DNA of 18,360 nt from VXMO01 sp034422835 (GTDB lineage Bacteria; Chloroflexota; Dehalococcoidia; UBA6926), in NCBI GenBank assembly GCA_034422835.1, contig DAOUJJ010000008.1:1-18360 (forward strand), read 5' to 3'. Shown here piece by piece: positions 8,119 through 14,660 of this stretch. The notes under the pieces were generated by a model. That model was not told where the DNA came from and did not search any database. It was given only the letters and a program-made list of their open reading frames with translations. Made by a program: the position numbers and the translations under genes. Within the stretch, counting starts at the first letter, position 1, and each line of letters opens with the position of its first letter.

Positions 8119-8424
8119 ATGACGCAGACTCTGCACAAGGGTGACCTGGCCGGAATCGTGGCGCAGCGCATGGGTGCAACCCGGTCGAACGGCGAGGCCG
8201 CGCTGAATGCCGTCACCGGCGCTATCCAGGAGTCTCTGACTCGCGGTGACCGCGTGGTCATCACGGGCTTCGGTAGCTTTGAGGTTCGCCAGATCAAGGA
8301 GCGCACCGTGCGCCCCCTGCGCGGCCCCAATGCCGGACAGCCCACCAAGGTAGCCGCGCATGACCGTGTTGGGTTCTCTCCCGGCACGGAACTCGCCAAG
8401 GCCGTCAAGCGAAACGGCGCCTAA
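8119..8424 (+). CDS. HU/IHF-family DNA-binding protein
   Basis: A 101-residue nucleoid protein that binds and bends DNA as a dimer. It shows the typical HU plan: N-terminal helices with LHKGDLAGIVAQRMGATRSN, then the dimer signature GDRVVITGFGSFEVRQIKER (residues 49-68), then the beta-arm region RPLRGPNAGQPTKV, where the conserved arm Asn-Pro is replaced by Asn-Ala. The arm is followed by VGFSPGTELAKAV, the usual HU ending. The ribosome site AGGAGGT (8107-8113) is near-perfect, with a five-base spacer to ATG, which suggests high expression. It is monocistronic: promoter upstream and two hairpins downstream. Confidence 0.95.
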   Translation: MTQTLHKGDLAGIVAQRMGATRSNGEAALNAVTGAIQESLTRGDRVVITGFGSFEVRQIKERTVRPLRGPNAGQPTKVAAHDRVGFSPGTELAKAVKRNGA

Positions 8425-8430
8425 TCTGAA

Positions 8431-8470
8431 GGCGCGGCGCGCATCGGCCGCGCGCCGCGCCCTTCTTTTC
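8431..8470 (+). terminator. Strong GC hairpin after HU gene
   Basis: A perfect 12-bp stem (GGCGCGGCGCGC at 8431-8442 with its complement at 8450-8461) and a 7-base loop are followed by a pyrimidine/T-rich run, CTTCTTTTC. It begins six bases after the HU stop codon and fits a rho-independent terminator. Confidence 0.85.
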
Positions 8471-8489
8471 ACATAGTAGAAACGGTTCC

Positions 8490-8520
8490 CCCTCTCCTTC
8501 GGGAGAGGGTTATTTTTATT
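8490..8520 (+). terminator. Second terminator with UUCG tetraloop
   Basis: An 8-bp stem CCCTCTCC/GGAGAGGG closes a TTCG loop, an exceptionally stable C(UUCG)G tetraloop, followed by TTATTTTTATT. The T-run is on the plus strand, so it backs up the HU terminator and shields the convergent rib genes. The T-run overlaps the end of ribH, whose stop is at 8516-8518. Confidence 0.85.
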
Positions 8521-9034
8521 CCGTTGAGTCTATTCGGACAATCAGGCCGGCCATTTCCAGCGCGCCTGCAGCCGCGTCGTAGCCGCGGTTGCTCCCCGGC
8601 CCTCCTGAGCGCGCCAGCGCCTGCTCCATCGTGTCCGTTGTCAAAACGCCGAAAAGACAGGGCACGCCCGTATCAAGTGAGACTTGCGTCACTGCCTGCG
8701 TCACTGCCATCGACACATAGTCGAAATGAGCCGTCTCGCCGCGGATCACCGCGCCGATGCAGATGATGGCCGCATAACGATCGGTCTCTGCCATCGCCTG
8801 CGCCGCCGAGCCGATCTCAAATGATCCCGGCACATAAGCCACGTCAATGGACTCGTCCGGTACGCCGTTCTCGCTCAGCGCCGAAAGCGCGCCCTCGAGC
8901 ATCCTGTTTGTGATCAGTTCATTGAAACGGGCGACGACGATGCCGATGCGCGCGCCGCCCGGCTCGCGCCCCTCGTTCCAGGGAAGGGGTTCGATGATGT
9001 TCGGCGGCACGCTGGATGATCTCCGAGAGGGCAA
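8516..9034 (-). CDS. ribH: 6,7-dimethyl-8-ribityllumazine synthase
   Basis: It condenses 5-amino-6-ribitylaminouracil with dihydroxybutanone phosphate, the penultimate riboflavin step, usually as a large cytosolic capsid-like oligomer. Motifs visible include VVARFNELIT near the N-terminus, YVPGSFEIG, GAVIRGETAHFDYVS with the catalytic-site His, and the C-terminal GVLTTDTMEQALARSGG...NRGYDAA. The start is uncertain: TTG at 9034 lies ten bases beyond the ribBA stop, while GTG at 9010, preceded by GGAG, gives a protein of 164 residues closer to the family's usual length. It is the last gene of the rib cluster and ends against the HU terminator. Confidence 0.93.
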   Translation of the reverse strand: MPSRRSSSVPPNIIEPLPWNEGREPGGARIGIVVARFNELITNRMLEGALSALSENGVPDESIDVAYVPGSFEIGSAAQAMAETDRYAAIICIGAVIRGETAHFDYVSMAVTQAVTQVSLDTGVPCLFGVLTTDTMEQALARSGGPGSNRGYDAAAGALEMAGLIVRIDSTE

Positions 9035-9044
9035 GCGCAGCCGC

Positions 9045-10295
9045 CTATGACTGCGGCTCTGTGTCTATCGCCGCCTCATCCCCGGAAACGACCTCCACCC
9101 CCGTCAGGATATGACCCATCTTGTCCCGCTTGGTCTGCAAGTAGCGGCGGTTGTGGTCGTTCGGCTGTACCTCGATTGGCACACGCTCCACAAGCTCAAG
9201 CCCGAAGGCATCCAGCCCCACAACCTTGCGCGGGTTATTCGTCATCAGCTTGAGCTTCCGCACGCCGAGGTCTACAAGGATCTGCGCGCCGATGCCGTAA
9301 TCCCGCAGGTCCGGAGGGAAACCAATCTGCACATTGGCCTCCACGGTATCGAGCCCCGTGTCCTGGAGCGCGTACGCACGCAGCTTGTTATGCAGACCCA
9401 CGCCACGGCCCTCTTGCCTCATGTAGAGGAAGACCCCTGAGCCCTCTGCGGCGATGTGCTGTAGGGCAAGGTCAAGCTGCTCACCGCAATCACACCGCAT
9501 TGAACTGAATACGTCGCCCGTCACGCATTCGCTGTGGACGCGTGTCAGCACGGGCTCATCGGGATTGATGTCGCCCATCACGATAGCGACGTGTTCCTTG
9601 GCATCGATGGAACTCGCGTACCCATAGGCGCGGAAAACGCCATGCCGTGTTGGCAGGTCCGCAACGCCCTTGCGTTCCACCATCGTCTCCCGCTGACGGC
9701 GGTACTCGATGATCTGCGCGATAGTGATGATGGGGATGTCCCACTTGGCTGAGAGTATTTCCAGCTGCGGCATCCGCGCCATCGTGCCGTCTTCGTTCAT
9801 GATTTCGCAGATTACGCCCGCCGGATAAAGCCCTGCCGCCCGGGCGAGGTCGATCACCGCCTCCGTGTGCCCGGTCCGAACAAGCACGCCTCCCTCGCGG
9901 TAGCGGAGCGGGAACATATGGCCCGGCCGCATCAGGTCCCCTGACCGCGTCTCCGGATGGACAAGAGCGCGGATCGTCGTGGAACGGTCACCCGCGGAAA
10001 TGCCGGTGGTCACGCCCGACTTGGCATCCACCGACTCCGTGAACGCGGTGGAGAGCGGCGAGGTGTTCTTCTGCGCCATCATGGGGATGCCCAGCTCATC
10101 GAGCCGCTCGCCGAGGAGAGGCACGCAGACAAGGCCGCGGGCGTGCATCGCCATGAAGTTGACCTTTTCCGGCGTCACCATGTCCGCCGCGATGGCGAGA
10201 TCGCCTTCGTTCTCTCGCTCTGCATCGTCGACAATAATCACAAATTCGCCCCGCCGCATCCGCGCAGCCGCGCCTTCGACGTCGATAATGCTCAT
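9045..10295 (-). CDS. ribBA: Bifunctional DHBP synthase / GTP cyclohydrolase II
   Basis: A 416-residue fusion that supplies both precursors of riboflavin. The N-terminal RibB half (about 1-205) makes 3,4-dihydroxy-2-butanone 4-phosphate from ribulose 5-phosphate and carries VDDAERENEGDLA (22-34), MRPGHMFPLR (122-131) and RTGHTEA (140-146). The C-terminal RibA half (about 210-400) opens GTP and carries the zinc cysteines C257, C268 and C270 in HSECVTGDVFSSMRCDCGEQ, then RQEGRGVGL. Both halves look intact. Its ATG overlaps the ribE stop in an ATGA arrangement, showing translational coupling. The C-terminal tail of about 15 residues is acidic and not conserved in character. Confidence 0.96.
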   Translation of the reverse strand: MSIIDVEGAAARMRRGEFVIIVDDAERENEGDLAIAADMVTPEKVNFMAMHARGLVCVPLLGERLDELGIPMMAQKNTSPLSTAFTESVDAKSGVTTGISAGDRSTTIRALVHPETRSGDLMRPGHMFPLRYREGGVLVRTGHTEAVIDLARAAGLYPAGVICEIMNEDGTMARMPQLEILSAKWDIPIITIAQIIEYRRQRETMVERKGVADLPTRHGVFRAYGYASSIDAKEHVAIVMGDINPDEPVLTRVHSECVTGDVFSSMRCDCGEQLDLALQHIAAEGSGVFLYMRQEGRGVGLHNKLRAYALQDTGLDTVEANVQIGFPPDLRDYGIGAQILVDLGVRKLKLMTNNPRKVVGLDAFGLELVERVPIEVQPNDHNRRYLQTKRDKMGHILTGVEVVSGDEAAIDTEPQS

Positions 10296-10915
10296 TCGTT
10301 TGCCTCCACGCTCTCACTCAGAGCGCCGATCCCCTCGCGGTCGCCCTGCAGCAGCTTCTCCGCGTACTTGGCAAATATATCCGTTTCAAGATTCACCGGC
10401 ATCCCCACGTAAGCCTCGCCCAGATCCGTGTTCTCATAGGTGTGCCGCACCAGCGACACGGTGAATGATTCGTCATCCAGCCCCATGATCGTCAGGCTGA
10501 TGCCGTTCACCGCGATGAACGCCTTTTCCACAAGGTAGCGCATGACCTCCGGCGGGGTGCTTATCCGTACCAGCCGCGCGTCTGCTTCCGGGGTGATTTC
10601 CGCCACCGTGCCCGTGCCGTCCACGTGCCCCTGAACAAGATGGCCGCCGAGACGGCTGTTGAACGTGACGGCCCGTTCCAGGTTGATGGGGCTGCCCGGC
10701 TTGAGCACGTTCATCGCTGTCCGCCGCAGCGTCTCGGGCATCACGTCGAAACTCACCCGCTTCTCCGCCATCTCCGTCACCGTCAGGCAAGCCCCATTGA
10801 CGGATAAGCTGTCACCGATGCGCGTTTCGCCCAGTGTCACATCTGCCTCGACGATCAGGCCGCCCTCGCCGATGGCGACGATTCGCCCCACCTCTTCAAC
10901 AATCCCCGTAAACAT
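10292..10915 (-). CDS. ribE: Riboflavin synthase, alpha chain
   Basis: It dismutates two lumazine molecules to riboflavin and 5-amino-6-ribitylaminouracil. The 207 residues contain two lumazine-binding repeats: the first starts with the diagnostic MFTGIVEEVG, and the second with GGHLVQGHVDG near residue 95. The SVNGACLTV and VNGISLTI segments are the paired repeat motifs. It is full length. The stop overlaps the ribBA start by four bases, and the gap from ribD upstream is about 50 bases, so it is in the same transcription unit. Confidence 0.95.
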   Translation of the reverse strand: MFTGIVEEVGRIVAIGEGGLIVEADVTLGETRIGDSLSVNGACLTVTEMAEKRVSFDVMPETLRRTAMNVLKPGSPINLERAVTFNSRLGGHLVQGHVDGTGTVAEITPEADARLVRISTPPEVMRYLVEKAFIAVNGISLTIMGLDDESFTVSLVRHTYENTDLGEAYVGMPVNLETDIFAKYAEKLLQGDREGIGALSESVEANE

Positions 10916-10965
10916 TTCTCCTCAACCTACCCCTGTGGGATGCCCATGATTATACGCCCGCGTGA

Positions 10966-12084
10966 CTAGTCCGCGCCGCCCTGCCAATACCGCAGGATGC
11001 CGCGCACGACGATATCCTCCCCGACGCGGTCAATGTCCATCCTTACGAATCGATGCGCGTCCCTCACAAGCTCCACGCCGTCGCCCCCCACCGGCCCCGG
11101 CGCATCACCTCCGCCGATGATTACCGGAGCGACGGAAATCTCTGCCTGATCCACGAGTCCCTCGTCGAAGAATGCGCCGAGCAGTTGCTCTCCGGCCTCC
11201 GTCATTACCTGCAATGCCCCAACGTGTCCCAGATGCCGCAGGAGGGCTGTCAAATCCACCCGGCCATGCTCTGAAGGAAAGGCCACCGCAGTGACGTTTT
11301 CCCCAAGCTCCTTGAACGGTGCGCAGGCCTCTTCAGACGCAGTCGCCACCAGCGTCCTTCCCGGTTCGCTGAAGAGTCGGGCATCAAGCGGCGTGCGGCC
11401 GTTGCTATCAGCGATAACCCGCAGCGGTTGATTGGGCAGGGGATTGCCGGGTGTGTCCCGCGCCGTCAGCTGCGGGTCATCGGAAATCACCGTTCCTGCC
11501 GCTGTGATGATTGCGTCCACGCGTGAGCGTAGTTCGTGGACACGCGCGCGCGCCGCCTCTCCAGTGATCCATCGCGAATCGCCTGTCCGGCTCGCGATTT
11601 TGCCATCAAGGCTCATTGCATACTTGGCAATGACGAGCGGCATGCCCGTTTCCTCGCGCTTGAAATACCCCTGGAAGTGCAGCGTTGCTTCCTCTGCGCA
11701 ATCGCCGACGCGCGTCGTGATGCCGTTCTCCTCCAACAGCCGCCGTCCGGAACCGTTCACGGGCGGGTACGGGTCCAGCACTGCAATCTCGACCGCCCTC
11801 AGCCCCGCCGCAATCATGGCCTCTGCGCATGGCGGCGTCCGCCCGTGGTGTGAACACGGCTCCAGAGTCGTGTACATCGTTGCGCCGCGCGCCAGTTCTC
11901 CCGCCTTTTTGAGCGCGACAATCTCGGCGTGCGGGCCGCCGGGCGGCTGGGTAAATCCCTCTCCGACAATCTCCCCGTCGCGCACGATGACCGCGCCAAC
12001 TGCGGGATTGGGACTTGAGAATCCGAGCGCCTGCCGTCCCAGTTCCAGGGCGCGAGCCATGGGCGAGGCGGAGCCGTGCATCAC
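10966..12084 (-). CDS. ribD: Bifunctional riboflavin deaminase/reductase
   Basis: It performs the second and third steps of riboflavin synthesis. The N-terminal cytidine-deaminase-like domain (about 1-145) has the zinc site H52-A-E54 (PHAEIVALKK) with C77 and C86 in EPCSHHGRTPPC. The C-terminal reductase domain starts near 148 with LVIAKYAMSLDGKIA and has the SRWITG motif at 170-175. The 372-residue length is normal. The start is GTG at 12084 or the adjacent ATG at 12081, three to six bases after the dcd stop. A later ATG at 12060 would trim the first helix. The reductase half ends with a less conserved tail. Confidence 0.95.
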   Translation of the reverse strand: MMHGSASPMARALELGRQALGFSSPNPAVGAVIVRDGEIVGEGFTQPPGGPHAEIVALKKAGELARGATMYTTLEPCSHHGRTPPCAEAMIAAGLRAVEIAVLDPYPPVNGSGRRLLEENGITTRVGDCAEEATLHFQGYFKREETGMPLVIAKYAMSLDGKIASRTGDSRWITGEAARARVHELRSRVDAIITAAGTVISDDPQLTARDTPGNPLPNQPLRVIADSNGRTPLDARLFSEPGRTLVATASEEACAPFKELGENVTAVAFPSEHGRVDLTALLRHLGHVGALQVMTEAGEQLLGAFFDEGLVDQAEISVAPVIIGGGDAPGPVGGDGVELVRDAHRFVRMDIDRVGEDIVVRGILRYWQGGAD

Positions 12085-12087
12085 TTG

Positions 12088-12654
12088 TCAGGCCTGGAAA
12101 TCACGGAACGCGCGGCTCGGAGTCGGCTCAGATTGCCCCTGGTATTTGCTGCCGAGCCGCTCGGAGCCGTAAGGCCGCTGCGCCGGCCCGGACAGCCGCG
12201 TGAAGGATATCTGGCCGATGGGCATCCCGCTGTACAGGGTGATGGGCAGATTGTTCACGTTGCTGAGTTCAAGGGTCAGCCGCCCGCGCCATCCCGGATC
12301 CACGTACCCCGCCGTCGAGTGGATAAGCAGCCCGATGCGCCCGAGAGAGCTCTTGCCCTCCAGCCGCGCTACCAAATCATCCGGCAGGCCGATATCCTCC
12401 ACGGTGCTGCCCAGCACGAACTCGCCGGGGTGCAGGATGAACGGCGCGTCGTCGCGGATATCCACCATCTCCGTCAGATCGCTCACATCCTGCCGGATAT
12501 CGATATAGGGCCGGCGGGAGTTTCGGAAGACGAGAACCTTGTCGCTCAAATGCACGTCGACACTTGCCGGCTGCACGTCCCCGAGGTCGAGCGGGTCGAT
12601 GATGATGCGGCCGTTCTTGATCTCTGCGTGGATTTCGCCGTCATTGAGGACCAT
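12088..12654 (-). CDS. dcd: dCTP deaminase, probably dUMP-forming (bifunctional) type
   Basis: It deaminates dCTP to feed dTTP synthesis. The 188-residue trimeric dUTPase-fold protein has EGKSSLGRIGLL (99-110), HSTAGYVDPGW (112-122) and the catalytic Glu in LTLELSN (126-132). These motifs and the C-terminal GSKYQGQSEPTPSR (168-181) closely resemble the actinobacterial deaminases that release dUMP directly, as recalled for Mycobacterium, rather than E. coli Dcd. The ATG at 12654 is preferred because GGAGGGG sits just before it; a TTG eight codons upstream is possible. It is the first gene of the rib transcription unit, with four bases between its stop and the ribD start. Confidence 0.9.
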   Translation of the reverse strand: MVLNDGEIHAEIKNGRIIIDPLDLGDVQPASVDVHLSDKVLVFRNSRRPYIDIRQDVSDLTEMVDIRDDAPFILHPGEFVLGSTVEDIGLPDDLVARLEGKSSLGRIGLLIHSTAGYVDPGWRGRLTLELSNVNNLPITLYSGMPIGQISFTRLSGPAQRPYGSERLGSKYQGQSEPTPSRAFRDFQA

Positions 12655-12729
12655 TGATGGCCCCTCCCCCAGATACAACTACAGTGCAAACACTATAGCG
12701 CACCCACCGCCGTATCGTGCCACCTCGCT

Positions 12730-12750
12730 CACCCTGAGCTTGCCGAAGGG
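12730..12750 (+). repeat. GTCGAAGGG-family repeat, diverged copy
   Basis: Reads CCCTGAGCTTGCCGAAGGG, with two changes from the consensus at 243-263. It lies between dcd and the SIMPL gene, just before the composite repeat. Confidence 0.65.
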
Positions 12751-12767
12751 CCTAAGCTCCCCCCGTC

Positions 12768-12848
12768 ATTCTCGTGCTTGACACGGGAATCCAGCACGGC
12801 GCGCAGCGCCGCCCAACCGTTCATCCTGAGCCTGTCGAAGGGTGAACC
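12768..12848 (+). repeat. Composite repeat, second copy
   Basis: It has the same block order as 7621-7725. A hairpin ATTCTCGTG/CACGGGAAT comes first (12768-12790, one G-T wobble), followed by CCAG. Next is GGCGCGCAGCGCCGCC (12798-12813), then CCTGAGCCTGTCGAAGGG plus GTGAACC (12825-12848). The hairpin arms differ from the first copy but still pair. It ends exactly at the SIMPL gene stop codon. Confidence 0.75.
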
Positions 12849-13670
12849 TCACTCGATGGCATACCCGACACGCACATAGATGACGATAGCATTTTCACCT
12901 GCCAGGATCGGCGTGGACGCCGCCTCCTCGTCTGCGAACAGCGCGGTGGTCCTCCCCATGTCCGGCGTATCCTGCCCAAGCGGCGCCGCCCCGGATTCCG
13001 AGACGAAGAACGCCTCACCCAGTTCCACGCCCGCCAGTGACGCCAATTGCCCCGCCTGCTCCCGCGCCGCCTCCATTGCCACGCCACGCGCCTCACGCTC
13101 AGCGTCCTCCGTGTCGTCCACGGAGAATGACAAGCCATCTACCCGCGCGTTATCTCCGCCGGCCTGCACTGCGCCGTCAATGACGTCTGCAATGGTCGCC
13201 AGTTCACGGACAGTTGCGCGGACGGTGTTCGTCACCATGAATCCAACCATCTCGCTGCGACGAAGCGTGTCGTTCCATTCGTACTGTGTCGAAACGTTGA
13301 ACGTCAGTGTTTGGATGTCGTCCTCATCGATTCCGGCAGACGTCAGGCTGTCGATGACTGCCTGCATGGAGGTCGCGGCTTCGGACATCGCCTCGCCCAC
13401 CGTTTCATCACTGGTCTCCACGCCGATGCGCAGCGTAGCGATATCCGGCGTCACAGACACCCGCCCCGCCCCCGTCACCCAGATTCCGTCCGTCGACCGA
13501 TCCAGGACCACTGTGGCTCCATCGTTGCTCATCATCCCTGCCTCGTCGGCATCCGCCCCGTTGCTTTCCTCCGTCGCGCACGCCATAGACGCAGTGATAA
13601 GGAGAGCCGACAGAACAAGAACGATGGCAGCCGGCACGCGGATTCCCTTGTAGATATGATCGAAAGTCAT
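12849..13670 (-). CDS. SIMPL (DUF541) domain protein, exported
   Basis: A 273-residue protein of the SIMPL/DUF541 family, generally secreted or envelope-associated, whose biochemical role is not firmly known. An N-terminal hydrophobic segment at about 12-30 ends in TASMACATEE; Cys31 could be a lipoprotein cysteine, although the lipobox is imperfect. The mature part starts with the family's ITVTGxGxVxxxPDxA-like stretch, here GIWVTGAGRVSVTPDIATLR. It continues with the paired alpha/beta repeats typical of SIMPL, including DDIQTLTFNVSTQYEW and EAREQAGQLASLAGVELGE. A purine-rich ribosome site precedes the ATG. The gene is bracketed by inverted copies of a dispersed repeat. It is divergent from lepB. 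Confidence 0.85.
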   Translation of the reverse strand: MTFDHIYKGIRVPAAIVLVLSALLITASMACATEESNGADADEAGMMSNDGATVVLDRSTDGIWVTGAGRVSVTPDIATLRIGVETSDETVGEAMSEAATSMQAVIDSLTSAGIDEDDIQTLTFNVSTQYEWNDTLRRSEMVGFMVTNTVRATVRELATIADVIDGAVQAGGDNARVDGLSFSVDDTEDAEREARGVAMEAAREQAGQLASLAGVELGEAFFVSESGAAPLGQDTPDMGRTTALFADEEAASTPILAGENAIVIYVRVGYAIE

Positions 13671-13773
13671 CGCACTTCCCCCTCGCGCCTCAATGGCAGC
13701 GCGCCATCAAAACGCGCTGCCCCTCCATGATGCAGGAAACGCGCCGCAACCGCAGCGAGATAGCACCGCTCCC

Positions 13774-13797
13774 GTTCACCCTTCGACAGGCTCAGGG
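13774..13797 (-). repeat. GTCGAAGGG-family repeat, inverted copy
   Basis: On the minus strand this reads CCCTGAGCCTGTCGAAGGG followed by TGAAC, an exact match to the core. Together with the copy at 12825-12848 it forms an inverted pair around the SIMPL gene. Confidence 0.75.
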
Positions 13798-13829
13798 CGA
13801 ATGGGGGCGGCACAACGACTCCGAAACGA

Positions 13830-13835
13830 TAAAAT
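13830..13835 (+). promoter_or_regulatory. Possible -10 box close to lepB start
   Basis: TAAAAT ends 12 bases before the lepB ATG and no Shine-Dalgarno is visible between them. If used, transcription would start within about six bases of the ATG. No convincing -35 box is seen, so this is weak. Confidence 0.3.
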
Positions 13836-13847
13836 GGACAAACACCC

Positions 13848-14543
13848 ATGAGATACGTGCCGGTAACTCCCACCGATGATCCGCAGGATGATTACCTGCC
13901 GGAGGGAGTTCTTGCGCTTCCCGACGAGCACCCCGCCCGCCGATTCCTGCTGGACATAGCGGAAACGCTTGGCCTTGCACTGCTCCTCTTCCTCGTGGTG
14001 CAGTCGCTTGTCCAGAACTACGTCGTAACCGGCGGCAGCATGCAGCCATCCATCGAAGACAACGAACTCATCATCGTCAACAAGGCCGTCTACTTCAGCC
14101 TCGACAGGGATAGCGTGGACAGTCTGGTGCCGTTCTTTGATCTGCCGGAAGGAGATGACGTCTACCTGTTCCACGCGCCGCAGCGCGGCGAAGTGATCGT
14201 CCTCAACTCACCGGAAGATGACAGCCTCGACCTGATCAAGCGCATCATCGGACTCCCGGGAGACACTATCGAGTTCGACAGTCGCGGCGGCCCGATACGT
14301 GTCAATGGGGTGGAGATCGCCGAAACATGGCTGTCCGATGACCAACGGACGAGCGGACAGGATGTTACCCTCGGCGAAGACGAGTACTTTGTCATGGGCG
14401 ACAACCGCCGCTCAAGCCAGGATTCCCGCCAGTGGGGAACGATTGGACGGGATGAGATTGTCGGCAAAGCCCTGCTGACATACTGGCCGCCGGAGAAAAT
14501 CGGCCCTTTGCCCCACCAGACAGAGGCCTACACCGCCGCCTGA
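13848..14543 (+). CDS. lepB: Signal peptidase I
   Basis: This membrane-anchored Ser/Lys protease removes signal peptides from exported proteins. The 231 residues start with an acidic cytosolic stretch, then one transmembrane helix at about 37-60. The catalytic Ser64 is in GGSMQPS and the catalytic Lys131 in LIKRIIGLPGD. The conserved GDNRRSSQDSRQWG box is near residues 184-197. It is full length and intact. It is divergent from the SIMPL gene, with about 177 bases between the starts, and lies 28 bases before the tRNA-Lys gene. Confidence 0.95.
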   Translation: MRYVPVTPTDDPQDDYLPEGVLALPDEHPARRFLLDIAETLGLALLLFLVVQSLVQNYVVTGGSMQPSIEDNELIIVNKAVYFSLDRDSVDSLVPFFDLPEGDDVYLFHAPQRGEVIVLNSPEDDSLDLIKRIIGLPGDTIEFDSRGGPIRVNGVEIAETWLSDDQRTSGQDVTLGEDEYFVMGDNRRSSQDSRQWGTIGRDEIVGKALLTYWPPEKIGPLPHQTEAYTAA

Positions 14544-14571
14544 CCTCTGCCCGTATCATAGATGGACGTGC

Positions 14572-14647
14572 GGGCCGTTAGCTCAATCGGCAGAGCAGGG
14601 GACTTTTAATCCCAAGGTTCCGGGTTCGACCCCCGGGCGGCCCACCA
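14572..14647 (+). tRNA. tRNA-Lys (anticodon TTT), CCA encoded
   Basis: A full cloverleaf can be drawn. The acceptor stem is GGGCCGT/GCGGCCC with one G-T pair. The D arm is GCTC/GAGC. The anticodon arm has loop CTTTTAA, with TTT at 14605-14607 and a G-A mismatch at the top of its stem. The T arm CCGGG/CCCGG has loop TTCGACC. Discriminator A is followed by an encoded CCA (14645-14647). A TATCAT at 14554-14559 may be its -10 box. The gene is intact but its complement is read as the last 22 codons and stop of the recombinase, marking it as an integration site. Confidence 0.97.
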
Positions 14648-14660
14648 CCCCGGATAGTAC
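14572..14660. other. Probable attachment-site junction at tRNA-Lys
   Basis: The recombinase frame continues without interruption into the antisense of the tRNA gene, and its TAA stop is formed by tRNA bases 7-9. This is what is seen when an element integrates in a tRNA gene next to its integrase. The island would extend rightward from the tRNA 3' region. No second copy of the tRNA 3' sequence is visible in the window, so the other junction must lie outside and the exact crossover point is unknown. Confidence 0.5.

Noticed and set aside
11432..12172. Long plus-strand open frame antisense to ribD and the end of dcd
   Set aside because: It mirrors ribD, which has clear catalytic motifs, and its own product is Ser/Arg/Pro-rich with no domain.
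12880..13653. 257-codon plus-strand frame antisense to the SIMPL gene
   Set aside because: Ser/Thr-rich shadow of a well-supported gene with a signal segment and SIMPL motifs.
14572..14647. tRNA disrupted by the insertion
   Set aside because: The full cloverleaf including CCA is present, so the tRNA remains functional despite the overlapping recombinase frame.
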